From assembly GCA_000721275.1 (NCBI GenBank), contig JOFO01000028.1, positions 1 through 64,000 on the forward strand: a stretch of 64,000 nucleotides of DNA, in the 5' to 3' direction. Below are positions 39,993 to 52,670 of the stretch, in pieces (positions within the stretch are counted from its first letter, which is position 1; each line of letters opens with the position of its first letter). The notes under the pieces were generated by a model. The model was not told the origin of the DNA and searched no databases. It saw nothing but the letters and a program-made list of their open reading frames with translations. The position numbers and the translations under genes were made by a program. Source of the DNA: Microtetraspora glauca (lineage in GTDB: Bacteria; Actinomycetota; Actinomycetes; Streptomycetales; Streptomycetaceae).

Positions 39993-41384
39993 TCATGCGG
40001 TGTGCCGCAGCTTCAGCGACCAGTCCCCTTCCGCGTCGGCGACTCTCACCAGCAGCGGACCCTCGGGCAGCGGCATCCGGTACTCCGGGCGCCTGTTCGT
40101 CTCGCTGATCAACGTCGTGTAGTCCCATGTGCCGCGGGGGCGCGGCGTGTAGTACATCACGTCGACGTAGGCGGAGTCGGCCCTCTTCGGACGCAGCATG
40201 GCGGACAGCTCGCCGGCAGGCCCCCGGTGGAGCAGCACGTCCCGTCCCCGGCCCGTTGCCCCGCGGCCCAGTTCCTCGACCACGCTCACCGGACGGAACG
40301 TAAGTCTCCACGGCCGGTCCTCGGCGCGGACACGCAGAACCAGCGGGATGCGGCCGTCATGCCGCACCAGGGTGCGTCCCCGGAAGTCCTCCAGGCGCGT
40401 GTGGGCGAGCAGATCCAGGCCCGGCCTGCTGTCGTCGACCGCTTCCACCATGAAGGAGCCGTCGCCCGACCGCTCCGTGTCCACGACGAAGAACCCGGCC
40501 GGCAGGGGCTCGTCGACGGTGAACTCGGACGAGCCGCTGCCCTCCTTGACGAACGCCGGGAAGTCCTCGCCGAAGAGGGCCGCGGCGGATGCGTGCTCCT
40601 TGCACCTCTGGGCGGGAGGCTGCGCCTTGGCCGGACGGGACGCCTGGGCCGTCACGGTCGCAGGTTGTGTGGGGGTGGGCGGTTCGGGTGCCGGGGCGGG
40701 TGGCTCCGGTGCCGGGTCCGGGCGCCGGGCGGGTGCGGCAGGCGCGGCCGGCGGCTGGACGTGCCGCTCGGGCAGTGGGACAGGGACCTCGGGCGCCGGG
40801 ACCTTGGCCACGCCCTCGATGCGTACGGGACCGCGCCCGGGCGCCGCGGCCGGGACCTCTCCCGTGATGCCGTAGTCCTCCGCGAGGCCGGCGAGGCCGG
40901 AGTCGTACCCCTGGCCCACCGCCCGGAACCGCCACGCGCCGTCCCGCCGGTAGTACTCCCCGAGGACGAACGTTGTCTCCGTCGTCACGTCCCCGACCTC
41001 GTACAGCGCCAGCTCCTCCCCCGTCACGGCGTTGATCGTCCGGACGAGCAGCCGGGGTACGTGCCCGGACGTCTCCGCGTCGCCGGCGACGGCGATCACG
41101 ATCCGCTGGACCCCCGGCTCGACACGTGCGGTGTCGATCTCCAGCCAGTCCGCGACGCGCCGCTCCCCGCTCGGCACCTGTCCGATCAGCCGCACCGCCC
41201 CGGAGGCATGTGCGCGCCGGTCACGGAAGACGACGTCGCCGTCGTCCCTGACACGGCCGGCCGCGTCCAGGAGCAGCACGGCGGTCTCGGCCGCCGACGT
41301 GCCGCCCGACGTCCCACGGACGACCGCGACCTTCCACACCTGGCCGGATATCGGCAGGTGTCCCCCCTTGATGATCTGTGTCAC
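39993..41384 (-). CDS. TerD-family protein with an extra C-terminal domain
   Basis: The GTG at 41384 gives 463 residues. Residues about 1-175 form a TerD domain (VLLLDAAGRVRDDGDVVF, IVIAVAGDAE, TTFVLGEYYRRDGAWRFRAVGQGYDSGLAGLAEDYGI). TerD domains bind calcium and occur in tellurite- and stress-response systems. A Pro/Ala linker of about 85 residues follows, then a 200-residue domain with no family I know (RCKEHASAAALFGEDFPAFVKEG, TTLISETNRRPEYRMPLPEGPLLVRVADAEG). The gene stands apart from other ter genes. Confidence 0.85.
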   Translation of the reverse strand: MTQIIKGGHLPISGQVWKVAVVRGTSGGTSAAETAVLLLDAAGRVRDDGDVVFRDRRAHASGAVRLIGQVPSGERRVADWLEIDTARVEPGVQRIVIAVAGDAETSGHVPRLLVRTINAVTGEELALYEVGDVTTETTFVLGEYYRRDGAWRFRAVGQGYDSGLAGLAEDYGITGEVPAAAPGRGPVRIEGVAKVPAPEVPVPLPERHVQPPAAPAAPARRPDPAPEPPAPAPEPPTPTQPATVTAQASRPAKAQPPAQRCKEHASAAALFGEDFPAFVKEGSGSSEFTVDEPLPAGFFVVDTERSGDGSFMVEAVDDSRPGLDLLAHTRLEDFRGRTLVRHDGRIPLVLRVRAEDRPWRLTFRPVSVVEELGRGATGRGRDVLLHRGPAGELSAMLRPKRADSAYVDVMYYTPRPRGTWDYTTLISETNRRPEYRMPLPEGPLLVRVADAEGDWSLKLRHTA

Positions 41385-41551
41385 CGCGTCATGCTGACAC
41401 GCACCACCAGGCGACGTCGACGGGCCGGATCCACTTCTGCCGACGGGGGATTTCCGCCATGTTCGTGATGCGGCCGGTTATTTGACGGGATCTCAGATGC
41501 GAGTGACACGAGTAATGCTAGCCTCCCCCCAACCACAAGGGGGGGAACCGA

Positions 41552-42442
41552 GTGAGAAAGCTTCTGAGTTTCGCGTCCGTGCTGGCGTTCATGACCGGAA
41601 TCGCCATGACCGCGACGACGCCCGCCCACGCCGCCACCGACAGGAGCGGCGAGGAACGGCTCAGCATCCCGACCAGCAGTCCGTGCAGGGCGGGTCGCAC
41701 CGTCATGCAGGGCATGGTCGCGGGGCCGGGCGGCCAGCTCTACATCATCTTCACCAGGCCGGGCGGAGACGAGCCCGTCCTGTCCAGGTGGCTGCGCGAC
41801 GGCTCGACGTGGGACGCGAACAGCTGGACCTGCGCCGGGGCGCCGACCTCCATCCCCGCGCTCGGCCACGGCAACGACCTCGCCTACCACCCGGACTACC
41901 AGGGTCAGGGGCCTGCCTTGATCGCGACGCAGGGGAGCCAGTCGGCGTTCCCGAGCGACGATGTGACCATCGTCCGCCTGTCATCGTCGGGGGCCATCGG
42001 CGCGAGCGAGGTCGTCCATCTGCCCATCGGCAACATCAGCGGTCTCTGCTACAGCGCGACGGCGGCCGGAGGGGCCGGCAAGTACGCCGCCCGCCGCGCG
42101 GGCAACCTGTGGACCCATCCCGGCGCCGGTTCGCTGACGAGCGGGTGGACGCTGGTGAAGACCAACCTGACCAGTCACGACAATCGTTCCGACCAGGGCA
42201 TCGACTGCTCTGAGAACTACATCTGGAACACGAAGTCCATCAACAGCTCGACGCCCCTGAGCGGGTGGAACTGGGTGTACCAGTACAACTGGTCCGGGGG
42301 CGACGTGGAGAGCGACATCGGGATTCCCGGAAGGGAACTGGTCGACGAGATCGAGGACATCACCCACATCGGGAGTGACTTCTTCGTCGGCATCAACCGG
42401 AACGACGGCGCGAACGACTCCGTGAAGGTCTTCATCCCGTGA
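41552..42442 (+). CDS. Secreted protein of unknown function
   Basis: The GTG at 41552 follows a GGGGGGAA site and gives 296 residues. A Sec signal of about 28 residues (FASVLAFMTGIAMTATTPAHA) is followed by a strand-rich domain with many Asn, Ser, Gly and Trp. Codon bias is a little weaker than in neighbours, which may mean a recent arrival. Repeated motifs such as GSTWDANSW, GNLWTHPG and NWVYQYNW suggest a beta-propeller or lectin-like fold. I do not recognise the family. It is followed by a strong hairpin. Confidence 0.75.
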   Translation: MRKLLSFASVLAFMTGIAMTATTPAHAATDRSGEERLSIPTSSPCRAGRTVMQGMVAGPGGQLYIIFTRPGGDEPVLSRWLRDGSTWDANSWTCAGAPTSIPALGHGNDLAYHPDYQGQGPALIATQGSQSAFPSDDVTIVRLSSSGAIGASEVVHLPIGNISGLCYSATAAGGAGKYAARRAGNLWTHPGAGSLTSGWTLVKTNLTSHDNRSDQGIDCSENYIWNTKSINSSTPLSGWNWVYQYNWSGGDVESDIGIPGRELVDEIEDITHIGSDFFVGINRNDGANDSVKVFIP

Positions 42443-42493
42443 CGTCCCTCCCACCGGGCGCCTGAGACGCGTCGCTGGGCGCCTCTGGGACGG

Positions 42494-42528
42494 GCCCGGT
42501 ACCGGATGCGCGCGCCCCGGTACCGGGC
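42494..42528. terminator. Hairpin terminator between convergent genes
   Basis: GCCCGGTACCGG at 42494-42505 pairs perfectly with CCGGTACCGGGC at 42517-42528 around an 11-nt loop. It lies 52 nt after the secreted-protein stop and 10 nt from the end of the STAS gene. Confidence 0.75.
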
Positions 42529-42537
42529 TTCACTGTT

Positions 42538-42966
42538 TCAGAGGGTTCGCTGTTTCACCCGGCGGTGCTCCGCCGCTGCGCCTGCTGCGTGGAGGAGGTG
42601 CTGAAGGGCCCGGGAGCAGTGCGCGAGGCTGAGGCGTCGGCCGTGCCGGGGCCACCAGTCCAGGACGGCCAGGAGCGCGGAGTCGCAGAAGGTGACCCGG
42701 GCGGTGTCCAGGACGAGGCCGGTGTATCCGGCGTCGGCGGCCGAGGCCAGCAGGGTCCGCAGCGGGGCGGCGCTGTAGTGGTCGATCTCCCCGGTGAGGT
42801 GGACGACCAGGGTGGCGCCGAGCGTGGTGCAGGAGGCGACGACTATGTCGCAGGGCGCGGCATCCGCGCCCGAGTCGTGCACGACGGGAGGGGCGGGGGT
42901 GACGAAAGGACCGGTCAGTATCGGAGCTGTGCTTGCGGTACTCACGCCTTCGACAACGCCGCCCAC
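42538..42966 (-). CDS. STAS-domain protein (anti-sigma factor antagonist type)
   Basis: The frame gives 142 residues from a GTG at 42966; a GTG at 42945 is an alternative and neither has a strong ribosome site. The STAS domain begins at TLVVHLTGEIDHYSAAPLRTLL and includes the phosphorylation-type segment FCDSALLAVLDWW, where Ser in DSALL is the residue usually phosphorylated by an anti-sigma kinase. A non-conserved N-terminal stretch of about 45 residues precedes it. No partner kinase or sigma factor is adjacent. Confidence 0.8.
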   Translation of the reverse strand: MGGVVEGVSTASTAPILTGPFVTPAPPVVHDSGADAAPCDIVVASCTTLGATLVVHLTGEIDHYSAAPLRTLLASAADAGYTGLVLDTARVTFCDSALLAVLDWWPRHGRRLSLAHCSRALQHLLHAAGAAAEHRRVKQRTL

Positions 42967-43102
42967 CGCGCTGCGGGAACGGCGCCCGGCTCCTGTTCAC
43001 CCCATCTGACCAGCGGTTATCCCCGAGAAGAGGGAAATCTGCCGGTAGCGGCGTGGTGCGTTTTCTTCGCCCTGGTGCCGCCGCTCGGGGCCCGCTCGCC
43101 CC

Positions 43103-44119
43103 TCACCCCTGAGCGCCGGTGCCGAGGCTCGCGCGGAGCCGCGCCGCCTCCTCGTCGAGGTGGTGCAGGAGGGCTTCGAGGGCGGGGGTGCGGGTGCGGT
43201 GGGCGGCTTCGGTGACGCCCACCGTGCGCCCCACCGAGGGAAGGTCGACCGGCAGCGCGGCGAGGTGCTCGTCGTCGCGCAGGACCAGTTCGGGCAGGAG
43301 CGCCACCATGTCGGTCTGGAGGAGCAGGGCCCGCATGGTGAGGATGGAGGTGCACTCCACCCGTTCGGCGGGCAGTGGCAGCCCCCGGTCGACGAAGAGG
43401 GCGCTCAGTTCCTGGCGCAGGGCGGTCTGTTCGACGGGCAGGATCCACGGGTGGGCGAGTGCGTCCGTGAGCGTCACGGCGCCTCCTGCCGTTCTTCCTG
43501 CCGTTCCCTCGGCCGCGCCTCCGGCCGTTCCGTCGGCCGATCCCTCGGCCGACGGAAGGGCCAGAAGCGGGTGTCCGGCGCGGACGGCGAGGCGGATGGG
43601 CTCGCGGTAGAGCATCCGCTGGCGGAGCGCGTCGCCGACGGCGGGGGCGGAGCCCACCCTGCCGACGATGAGGTCGAGTTCGCCGCCGAGCAGGGCCGGG
43701 TGGAGGACGTCGGGGGTGCCCTCGCGGACCACGATGGTGAGCCGGGGGCGCTCCTTCTTGAGGCGGGCCACGGCCCGGGGCAGCAGGACGTTGGCGCCCG
43801 CGAGCAGGGTGCCCACGGTGACCGTGCCGTCCTGGCCCTCGCGCAGTCCGGTGAGGTGCTCCTTGGCCCGCCGGATCTCGGCGACCACCGCGCGGGCGTG
43901 GCCGACGAGTGCTTCACCGTAGACGGTGGGCCGCATGCCGCGCGGGACGCGGACGAAGAGCGGGAGTTCGGCGATGGCCTCCAGTTCGTGCAGGGTGCGG
44001 GTGGCGGCGGGCTGGGTGAGGTGGAGGCTCTCCGCCGCCCGGATGACGCTTCCGTGGTCGTACACGGCGATGAGCAGGGTCAGGTGCCGGAACTTCAGCC
44101 GGCCGTCCAGGAGGTCCAT
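43103..44119 (-). CDS. LysR-type regulator of the kynurenine operon
   Basis: The ATG at 44119 gives 338 residues. Residues 8-70 form the LysR winged helix (LKFRHLTLLIAVYDHGSVIRAAESLHLTQPAATRTLHELE); this opening is typical of the GbpR/PcaQ branch that controls aromatic catabolism. The sensor domain follows. Near residues 205-230 an inserted run of Gly/Ala/Thr repeats (GTAGGAAEGTAG) interrupts it. It is divergent from the catabolic operon across a 186-nt gap with repeats, so it is the likely activator, with a kynurenine pathway intermediate as inducer. Confidence 0.9.
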   Translation of the reverse strand: MDLLDGRLKFRHLTLLIAVYDHGSVIRAAESLHLTQPAATRTLHELEAIAELPLFVRVPRGMRPTVYGEALVGHARAVVAEIRRAKEHLTGLREGQDGTVTVGTLLAGANVLLPRAVARLKKERPRLTIVVREGTPDVLHPALLGGELDLIVGRVGSAPAVGDALRQRMLYREPIRLAVRAGHPLLALPSAEGSADGTAGGAAEGTAGRTAGGAVTLTDALAHPWILPVEQTALRQELSALFVDRGLPLPAERVECTSILTMRALLLQTDMVALLPELVLRDDEHLAALPVDLPSVGRTVGVTEAAHRTRTPALEALLHHLDEEAARLRASLGTGAQG

Positions 44120-44188
44120 CGCCGGGGCTCCTTCCGGGGAGGCGGTGGGGTGTCCGGGGCGCGGGCCGCGCCGTGACATACCGGAATT

Positions 44189-44247
44189 GCTATAGCTCTC
44201 GCACCGATCGGCATTGGATCGGCATAGCTGGGTGGGCGCACTATACC
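44189..44247. promoter_or_regulatory. LysR binding region and operon promoter
   Basis: GATCGGCAT occurs twice at 44206-44214 and 44217-44225, 11 bp apart. The palindrome GCTATAGC at 44189-44196 lies beside it. A TATACC -10 box at 44242-44247 faces the operon, about 58 nt before its GTG. Confidence 0.45.
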
Positions 44248-44305
44248 GGCACGCCCCGGGGGTGAGTTTCGGACAGCTCCCGGCCCAGCAACGGAGGTCT
44301 GCAAG

Positions 44306-45736
44306 GTGAGTTCACCCGTGCGGCATTACACAGGAGGCGGGTTCGACGCGTCCGGCGTACCGTTCCCGCTCGTCGATCCGGTCACCGGCCGCACCGTCGG
44401 TGCGGTGCCGGAGGCGTCGCGGGAGCTGGTCGACCGGGCCGTGGCCGCGGCCCGAGCGGCGCTGCGCGGGCCGTGGGCCGCGTGGACTCCGGCGGAGCGC
44501 TCGCGGCTGCTGCACCGGATCGCCGACGGGATCGAGGCGCGCTTCGAGGAGTTCACCGCCGCCGAGTGCGCCGACACCGGCAAGCCCCGCGAGCTGGCCG
44601 CGACGGTCGACATCCCGCGCGCGATGGCCAATTTCCGCTCCTACGCGGATCTGCTGGCCGGGCGGAGCGAGCGGTCCTGGCACACCCCGACGCCCGACGG
44701 CCGGGGCGCGCTGAACTACACGGTGCGCAAGCCGCTCGGCGTCGTCGCGGTGGTCTCGCCGTGGAACCTGCCGCTGCTGCTGCTCACCTGGAAGGTCGCC
44801 CCGGCGCTCGCCACCGGCAACACGGTCGTCGCCAAGCCGTCCGAGCTGACCCCCGGCACGGCCTGTCTGCTGGCCGAGGTGATGGCGGACGCGGGCGTCC
44901 CCGCGGGCGTCTTCAACCTGGTGCACGGGCGGGGCCCGGGCGCGGCCGGGCAGTGGCTGACCGAGCATCCCGGGGTGGACGCCGTCGCCTTCACGGGGGC
45001 GTCCCGCACCGGTGTGGAGATCATGCGGGCGGCGGCGGACCGGCTGGCGCCGGTCTCGTTCGAGCTGGGCGGCAAGAACCCGGGCCTGGTCTTCGCGGAC
45101 GCCGGCCTGGAGGAGGCGGTGGCGGGCACCCTGCGGTCCGCCTTCACCCACAGCGGTCAGGTCTGCCTGTGCACCGAGCGGGTGTACGTGGAGCGGCCGG
45201 TGTTCGACGCGTTCGCGGCGGCGCTGGCCGCCGGGGCGAAGGAGCTGTCCGGCTACGGGCCGATGGTGTCGGCCGCCCACCGCGACAAGGTCCTGGGGCA
45301 CGTGGAGCGGGCCGTCGCGGACGGCGCCGAGGTGCTGGCGGGCGGCGGGGTGCCGCGCTTCGGGGACGGGCGGGACGGCGGCTTCTGGGTGGAGCCGACC
45401 GTGCTGGCCGGGCTACCGGAGGACCATCCGGCGGTCCGGGACGAGATCTTCGGCCCGGTCGTGCACCTGGCGCCGTTCGACACCGAGGAGGAGGCGCTGG
45501 CCCTCGCGAACGCCGGGCCGTACGGGCTGGCCGCCACCGTGTGGACCAGCGACGTGCGCCGCGCCCACCGGGTCGCCCCGGCCCTCGACGTGGGCATCGC
45601 CTGGGTCAACACCTGGAACCTGCGCGACCTGCGCACCCCGTTCGGCGGGGTGAAGGCGTCCGGCATCGGGCGCGAGGGCGGCGACCACTCCCTGGACTTC
45701 TTCTCGGAGCCGATGAACGTGTGCGTGAAGCTGTGA
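44306..45736 (+). CDS. 2-aminomuconate-6-semialdehyde dehydrogenase
   Basis: The GTG at 44306 follows a GGAGG site by eight nt and gives 476 residues. It is an NAD-dependent aldehyde dehydrogenase with [25 protein letters not shown], the catalytic Glu in [11 protein letters not shown] and the catalytic Cys in [13 protein letters not shown]. Sequence and operon place it with the AmnC/NbaE type that oxidises 2-aminomuconate semialdehyde, the product of ACMS decarboxylation. The product, 2-aminomuconate, goes to the RidA-type deaminase three genes on. It is the first gene of the operon and overlaps the next by 4 nt. Confidence 0.9.
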   Translation: MSSPVRHYTGGGFDASGVPFPLVDPVTGRTVGAVPEASRELVDRAVAAARAALRGPWAAWTPAERSRLLHRIADGIEARFEEFTAAECADTGKPRELAATVDIPRAMANFRSYADLLAGRSERSWHTPTPDGRGALNYTVRKPLGVVAVVSPWNLPLLLLTWKVAPALATGNTVVAKPSELTPGTACLLAEVMADAGVPAGVFNLVHGRGPGAAGQWLTEHPGVDAVAFTGASRTGVEIMRAAADRLAPVSFELGGKNPGLVFADAGLEEAVAGTLRSAFTHSGQVCLCTERVYVERPVFDAFAAALAAGAKELSGYGPMVSAAHRDKVLGHVERAVADGAEVLAGGGVPRFGDGRDGGFWVEPTVLAGLPEDHPAVRDEIFGPVVHLAPFDTEEEALALANAGPYGLAATVWTSDVRRAHRVAPALDVGIAWVNTWNLRDLRTPFGGVKASGIGREGGDHSLDFFSEPMNVCVKL

Positions 45737-46550
45737 CGACGACACGGAACGACCCGGCGGTGCGGGACGCCGCCGAGCGCCTGGACCGGGCACGCCGCAC
45801 CGGGGTGCCCTGCGCCCCCGTCCGGGACCTGCTGCCGGCCGGCGCCCTGGACGCGGCCTACGCCGTGCAGTCGCTGCTGACCGGGCGCCGGCTGGCCGAG
45901 GGGCGCCGGATCACCGGCTGGAAGGTCGGCCTGACCTCGCCCGCCGTGCAGCGGCAGCTGGGCGTGGGCACCCCGGACTTCGGGGCCCTGTTCGACGACA
46001 CCGCCGTGCCGGACGGCGCGGAGCTGCCGTGGGGGGCGGTGCTCCAGCCGAAGGCCGAGGCCGAGGTGGCGCTGGTCCTGGAGCGCGACCTGCCGCACGA
46101 GCGGCACACGGTGGCCGACGTGATCCGGGCGACCGCCTTCGCGCTGCCCGCCGTCGAGGTGGTCGGCAGCCGGATCCGCGACTGGGACATCACGGCCGTG
46201 GACACGGTCGCCGACAACGCCTCCAGCGGGGCGTACGTGCTCGGCACCCGTCCGGTGCCGCTGCGGGACCTGGACCTGCGGACCGCCGGGATGGTGCTGG
46301 AGCGGCGCGGCGAGCCGGTGTCCACCGGCGCGGGCGTCGCCTGCCTCGGTCATCCGCTGCACGCCGCCGTCTGGCTGGCGGACACGCTCGTCCGGCTGGG
46401 CACGCCGCTGCGGGCCGGGGACACGGTGCTGACCGGGGCGCTCGGGCCGATGGCGGCGGTGGCGCCGGGCGACGTACTGGAGGCCCGTATCGACGGACTC
46501 GGTTCGGTGCGCGCGGCCTTCGGGCCGGCCGCCGCGGAAGGAGACCCCCG

Positions 46551-46554
<4 letters not shown>
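45733..46554 (+). CDS. 2-oxopent-4-enoate hydratase
   Basis: The GTG at 45733 overlaps the previous stop, giving 273 residues. It belongs to the fumarylacetoacetate-hydrolase-like hydratases: [33 protein letters not shown] with metal-binding acidic residues, and the hydratase hallmark [21 protein letters not shown]. It adds water to 2-oxopent-4-enoate to give 4-hydroxy-2-oxovalerate. It comes before its paralogue, the decarboxylase, and the two normally form a complex that channels the unstable intermediate. Confidence 0.88.
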
Positions 46555-49363
<2,809 letters not shown>

Positions 49364-49367
<4 letters not shown>

Positions 49368-50278
49368 AGGCCGCCGTCATCGGATCGGGCAACATCGGCA
49401 CCGATCTCCTCATCAAGATCATCCGCGGTTCGGGGGCCGTGACCGCCGCCGCCATGATCGGCATAGACCCGGACTCGGACGGGCTCGCGCGGGCCCGCCG
49501 GCTCGGCGTCCCGACCAGCTCCGACGGCGTCGCCGGGCTGATCGCCCTGGACGGCTTCGACGGGATCGACGTCGTCTTCGACGCCACGTCGGCCGCCGCC
49601 CACCACCGCAACGCCGCCGCGCTCGCCCCGTACGGGAAGACCCTGATCGACCTCACCCCGGCGGCCCTCGGCCCCTACGTCGTCCCGTCGGTCAACCTCG
49701 ACGAGCACCTGGACGCGCCCGACCTGAACATGGTCACCTGCGGCGGGCAGGCCACCGTCCCGGTCGTCGCCGCCGTCTCCGCCGTCACCCCCGTCCACTA
49801 CGCGGAGATCGTCGCCTCGATCGCCTCCCGGTCCGCCGGACCGGGCACCCGCGCCAACATCGACGAGTTCACCGAGACCACCGCCCGCGCCCTGGAGCGG
49901 GTCGGCGGCGCGGCCCGGGGCAAGGCCATCATCGTCCTCAACCCGGCCGAACCGGCGCTGCTCATGCGGGACACCGTGCACTGCCTCGTCGACGACGCCG
50001 ACACCGGCCGGATCGCCGCGTCGGTGCGCGCGAAGGCCGCCGAGGTCGCCGCGTACGTCCCCGGCTACCGGCTCAAGCAGGAACCGCAGTTCCGGACGCT
50101 CGCCGCCGACGACCCGCTGGTCCGGCTCGGCGGCGGCGCCCGGCTCCTCGTCTCGGTCTACCTGGAGGTCGAGGGCGCCGCCCACCACCTCCCCGCCTAC
50201 GCCGGGAACCTCGACATCATGACCGCCGCCGCGCTGCGCACCGCCGAGCGCCTGGCCGAACGGAGCACGGGCCGATGA
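49364..50278 (+). CDS. mhpF: Acetaldehyde dehydrogenase (acylating)
   Basis: The GTG at 49364 overlaps the previous stop, giving 304 residues. The Rossmann motif [17 protein letters not shown], the catalytic Cys in [13 protein letters not shown] and the C-terminal [15 protein letters not shown] are all characteristic. It turns acetaldehyde from the aldolase into acetyl-CoA with NAD and CoA. The enzyme normally forms a substrate-channelling complex with the aldolase encoded directly downstream. Confidence 0.95.
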
Positions 50279-51363
50279 CCCGCGTCTACGTCCAGGACGT
50301 CACCCTGCGGGACGGCATGCACGCTGTCTCCCACCGCTACACCCTCGACCAGGTACGAGCCGTCGCCGCCGCCCTGGAGGCGGCCGGCGTCGACGCCGTC
50401 GAGGTCGCGCACGGCGACGGCCTGTCCGGCTCCTCCGTCACCTACGGGCCCGGCGCCCACACCGACTGGGAGTGGCTGGAGGCGGCGGCCGAGGTCCTGG
50501 ACCGGGCCCGGCTCACCACGCTGCTGCTGCCCGGCATCGGCACCGCCGCCGACCTGCGCCGCGCCCACGCGCTCGGCGTCACGTCGGTCCGCGTCGCCAC
50601 GCACTGCACCGAGGCGGACGTGTCCGCCCAGCACATCGCGCTCGCCCGCGACCTCGGCATGGACGTCTCCGGCTTCCTGATGATGTCCCACCTCGCGCCG
50701 CCCGCCGAACTGGCCGCGCAGGCCCGGCTGATGGAGTCGTACGGCGCGCACTGCGTGTACGTCACCGACTCCGGCGGCCGGCTGACGATGGACGGCGTAC
50801 GGGACCGGGTCCGCGCCTACCGGGACGTCCTCGACCCGGCCACCGAGATCGGCGTCCACGCCCACCACAACCTCGGCCTCGGCGTCGCCAACAGCGTCGT
50901 GGCGGTGGAGGCGGGCGCGTACCGCGTCGACGCGTCCCTCGCCGGGCAGGGCGCGGGCGCGGGCAACGCCCCGCTGGAACCGGTGGTCGCGGTGTTCGAC
51001 CTGATGGGCTGGGAGCACGGCTGCGACCTCTTCCCCCTGATGGACGCGGCCGAGGAGCTGGTCCGGCCGACGCAGGACCGGCCCGTGCGGGTCGACCGCG
51101 AGACCCTGACGCTCGGCTACGCCGGGGTGTACTCCAGCTTCCTGCGGCACGCGGAGGCGACGGCCGCCCGGCACGGGCTCGACACCCGGGATCTGCTCGT
51201 CGAGGCGGGCCGGCGGCGGCTGGTCGGCGGGCAGGAGGACCTGCTCGCGGACATCGCCCTGGACCTCGCCCCGGCGCCCGCCCGGCCCGCCGCCGGTGAC
51301 GCCTCTCCCTCCCCCTCGCCCGCTCCCTCCGCCTCTCCCGACTCCGGAGCCCTCGCATGCTGA
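50275..51363 (+). CDS. mhpE: 4-hydroxy-2-oxovalerate aldolase
   Basis: The ATG at 50275 overlaps the previous stop, giving 362 residues. The HMGL-like barrel begins [17 protein letters not shown] (Arg-Asp catalytic pair) and has [14 protein letters not shown] with the metal-binding His residues. It splits 4-hydroxy-2-oxovalerate into pyruvate and acetaldehyde. The C-terminus ends in a Ser/Pro repeat ([12 protein letters not shown]), absent from typical family members and overlapping the kynureninase start by 7 nt. Confidence 0.95.
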   Translation: MTRVYVQDVTLRDGMHAVSHRYTLDQVRAVAAALEAAGVDAVEVAHGDGLSGSSVTYGPGAHTDWEWLEAAAEVLDRARLTTLLLPGIGTAADLRRAHALGVTSVRVATHCTEADVSAQHIALARDLGMDVSGFLMMSHLAPPAELAAQARLMESYGAHCVYVTDSGGRLTMDGVRDRVRAYRDVLDPATEIGVHAHHNLGLGVANSVVAVEAGAYRVDASLAGQGAGAGNAPLEPVVAVFDLMGWEHGCDLFPLMDAAEELVRPTQDRPVRVDRETLTLGYAGVYSSFLRHAEATAARHGLDTRDLLVEAGRRRLVGGQEDLLADIALDLAPAPARPAAGDASPSPSPAPSASPDSGALAC

Positions 51364-52619
51364 CCGCCTCCGCCGGCCTCACCGGCCTCACCACCCGCGC
51401 CGCCGCGCTGGACGCCGCCGACCCGCTCGCCGCCGTCCGGGACCGCTTCCTCCTCCCGGACGATGTCGTCTACCTCGACGGCAACTCCCTCGGCGCCCTG
51501 CCCGCCGCCGTCCCGGCCGCCGTCGAGGACGCCGTGCACCGCCAGTGGGGCACCGACCTGATCCGCTCCTGGAACGCCAACGGCTGGTGGGAGGCGCCGG
51601 TGCGGACCGGCGACGCGATCGGCCGGCTGGTCGGCGCGGCCCCCGGGCAGGTCGTCGCCGGCGACTCGACCAGCGTCCAGCTCTTCAACACCCTGCTCGC
51701 CGCCGCCCGGCTGCGCCCCGGCCGCAGGCTGCTGCTGACCGACCCGGACCACTTCCCCACCGACCAGTACATCGCCGACTCGGTGGGACGGCTCCTGGGG
51801 CTCGACGTCCGCCGGGTGCCGGCCCGGGAGGCCGCCGCCGTGCTGGCCGCCGAGGCGGGGAACGTCGCCGTCGCCGCTTACGCGCCGGTCGACTACCGCA
51901 CGGGTGAGCTGTACGACATGGCGGCGCTCACCGCCGCCGCGCACGCCGCCGGGGCCCTGGCGCACTGGGACCTGTGCCACGCGGCGGGCGCACTGCCCGT
52001 CGAACTCGACGCGGTGCACGCGGACTTCGCGGTCGGCTGCGGCTACAAATACCTGTCGGGCGGGCCGGGCGCGCCGGCGTTCGCGTACGTCGCCCACCGC
52101 CACCAGGAGGGCTTCGACCATCCGCTGACCGGCTGGCACGGGCACGCCGAGCCGTTCGCGATGACGGGGACGTACACCCCGGCGGCGGACATCACCCGGG
52201 CCCGGATCGGGACCCCCGCGCTGCTCTCCCTGATCGCCCTGGAGGCCGCGCTCACCGCCTTCGACGGGGTGGAGATGACCGCCGTGCGCCAGAAGAGCCT
52301 GTCGCTGACCGGGTTCTTCCAGGAGTGCGCCGACCTCCTCCTCGACGGCCTCGGCTTCACCCGGGCCACCCCGCGCGAGCCGGAGCGCCGGGGCAGCCAG
52401 GTCGCGCTGCGGCACCCCGAGGCGTACCCGCTGGTCGCGGCGCTGACCGCCCGGGGCGTGATCGGTGACATGCGCGCCCCCGACCTGCTCCGCTTCGGCT
52501 TCAACGCCCTCTACGTGACGCACGCCGACGTGCTGCGCGCGGTGGCCGAACTGCGGGACGTCGTCACCTCCGGGGCCCATCGCGCCCCCGAGTTCCGACA
52601 GCGCCCCACCGTCACCTGA
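51357..52619 (+). CDS. kynU: Kynureninase
   Basis: The ATG at 51357 gives 420 residues of a fold-type I PLP enzyme. Family marks are [13 protein letters not shown] near the start, the cofactor-binding [26 protein letters not shown] and the PLP lysine in [16 protein letters not shown]. It hydrolyses kynurenine or 3-hydroxykynurenine to anthranilate or 3-hydroxyanthranilate plus alanine. The latter feeds the dioxygenase in this operon. Kynurenine 3-monooxygenase is not in the window, so 3-hydroxykynurenine or 3-hydroxyanthranilate must come from elsewhere. Confidence 0.95.
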   Translation: MLTASAGLTGLTTRAAALDAADPLAAVRDRFLLPDDVVYLDGNSLGALPAAVPAAVEDAVHRQWGTDLIRSWNANGWWEAPVRTGDAIGRLVGAAPGQVVAGDSTSVQLFNTLLAAARLRPGRRLLLTDPDHFPTDQYIADSVGRLLGLDVRRVPAREAAAVLAAEAGNVAVAAYAPVDYRTGELYDMAALTAAAHAAGALAHWDLCHAAGALPVELDAVHADFAVGCGYKYLSGGPGAPAFAYVAHRHQEGFDHPLTGWHGHAEPFAMTGTYTPAADITRARIGTPALLSLIALEAALTAFDGVEMTAVRQKSLSLTGFFQECADLLLDGLGFTRATPREPERRGSQVALRHPEAYPLVAALTARGVIGDMRAPDLLRFGFNALYVTHADVLRAVAELRDVVTSGAHRAPEFRQRPTVT

Positions 52620-52670
52620 CCCCCGTCCGCTCTCCCGCCCCTCCCCGCCCTGCCCCGAAAGGACCGTCCG

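Noticed and set aside
43017..43100. Possible small gene between the STAS and LysR genes
   Set aside because: The stretch is short, lacks a ribosome site and codon bias, and is better read as the STAS promoter and LysR tail region.
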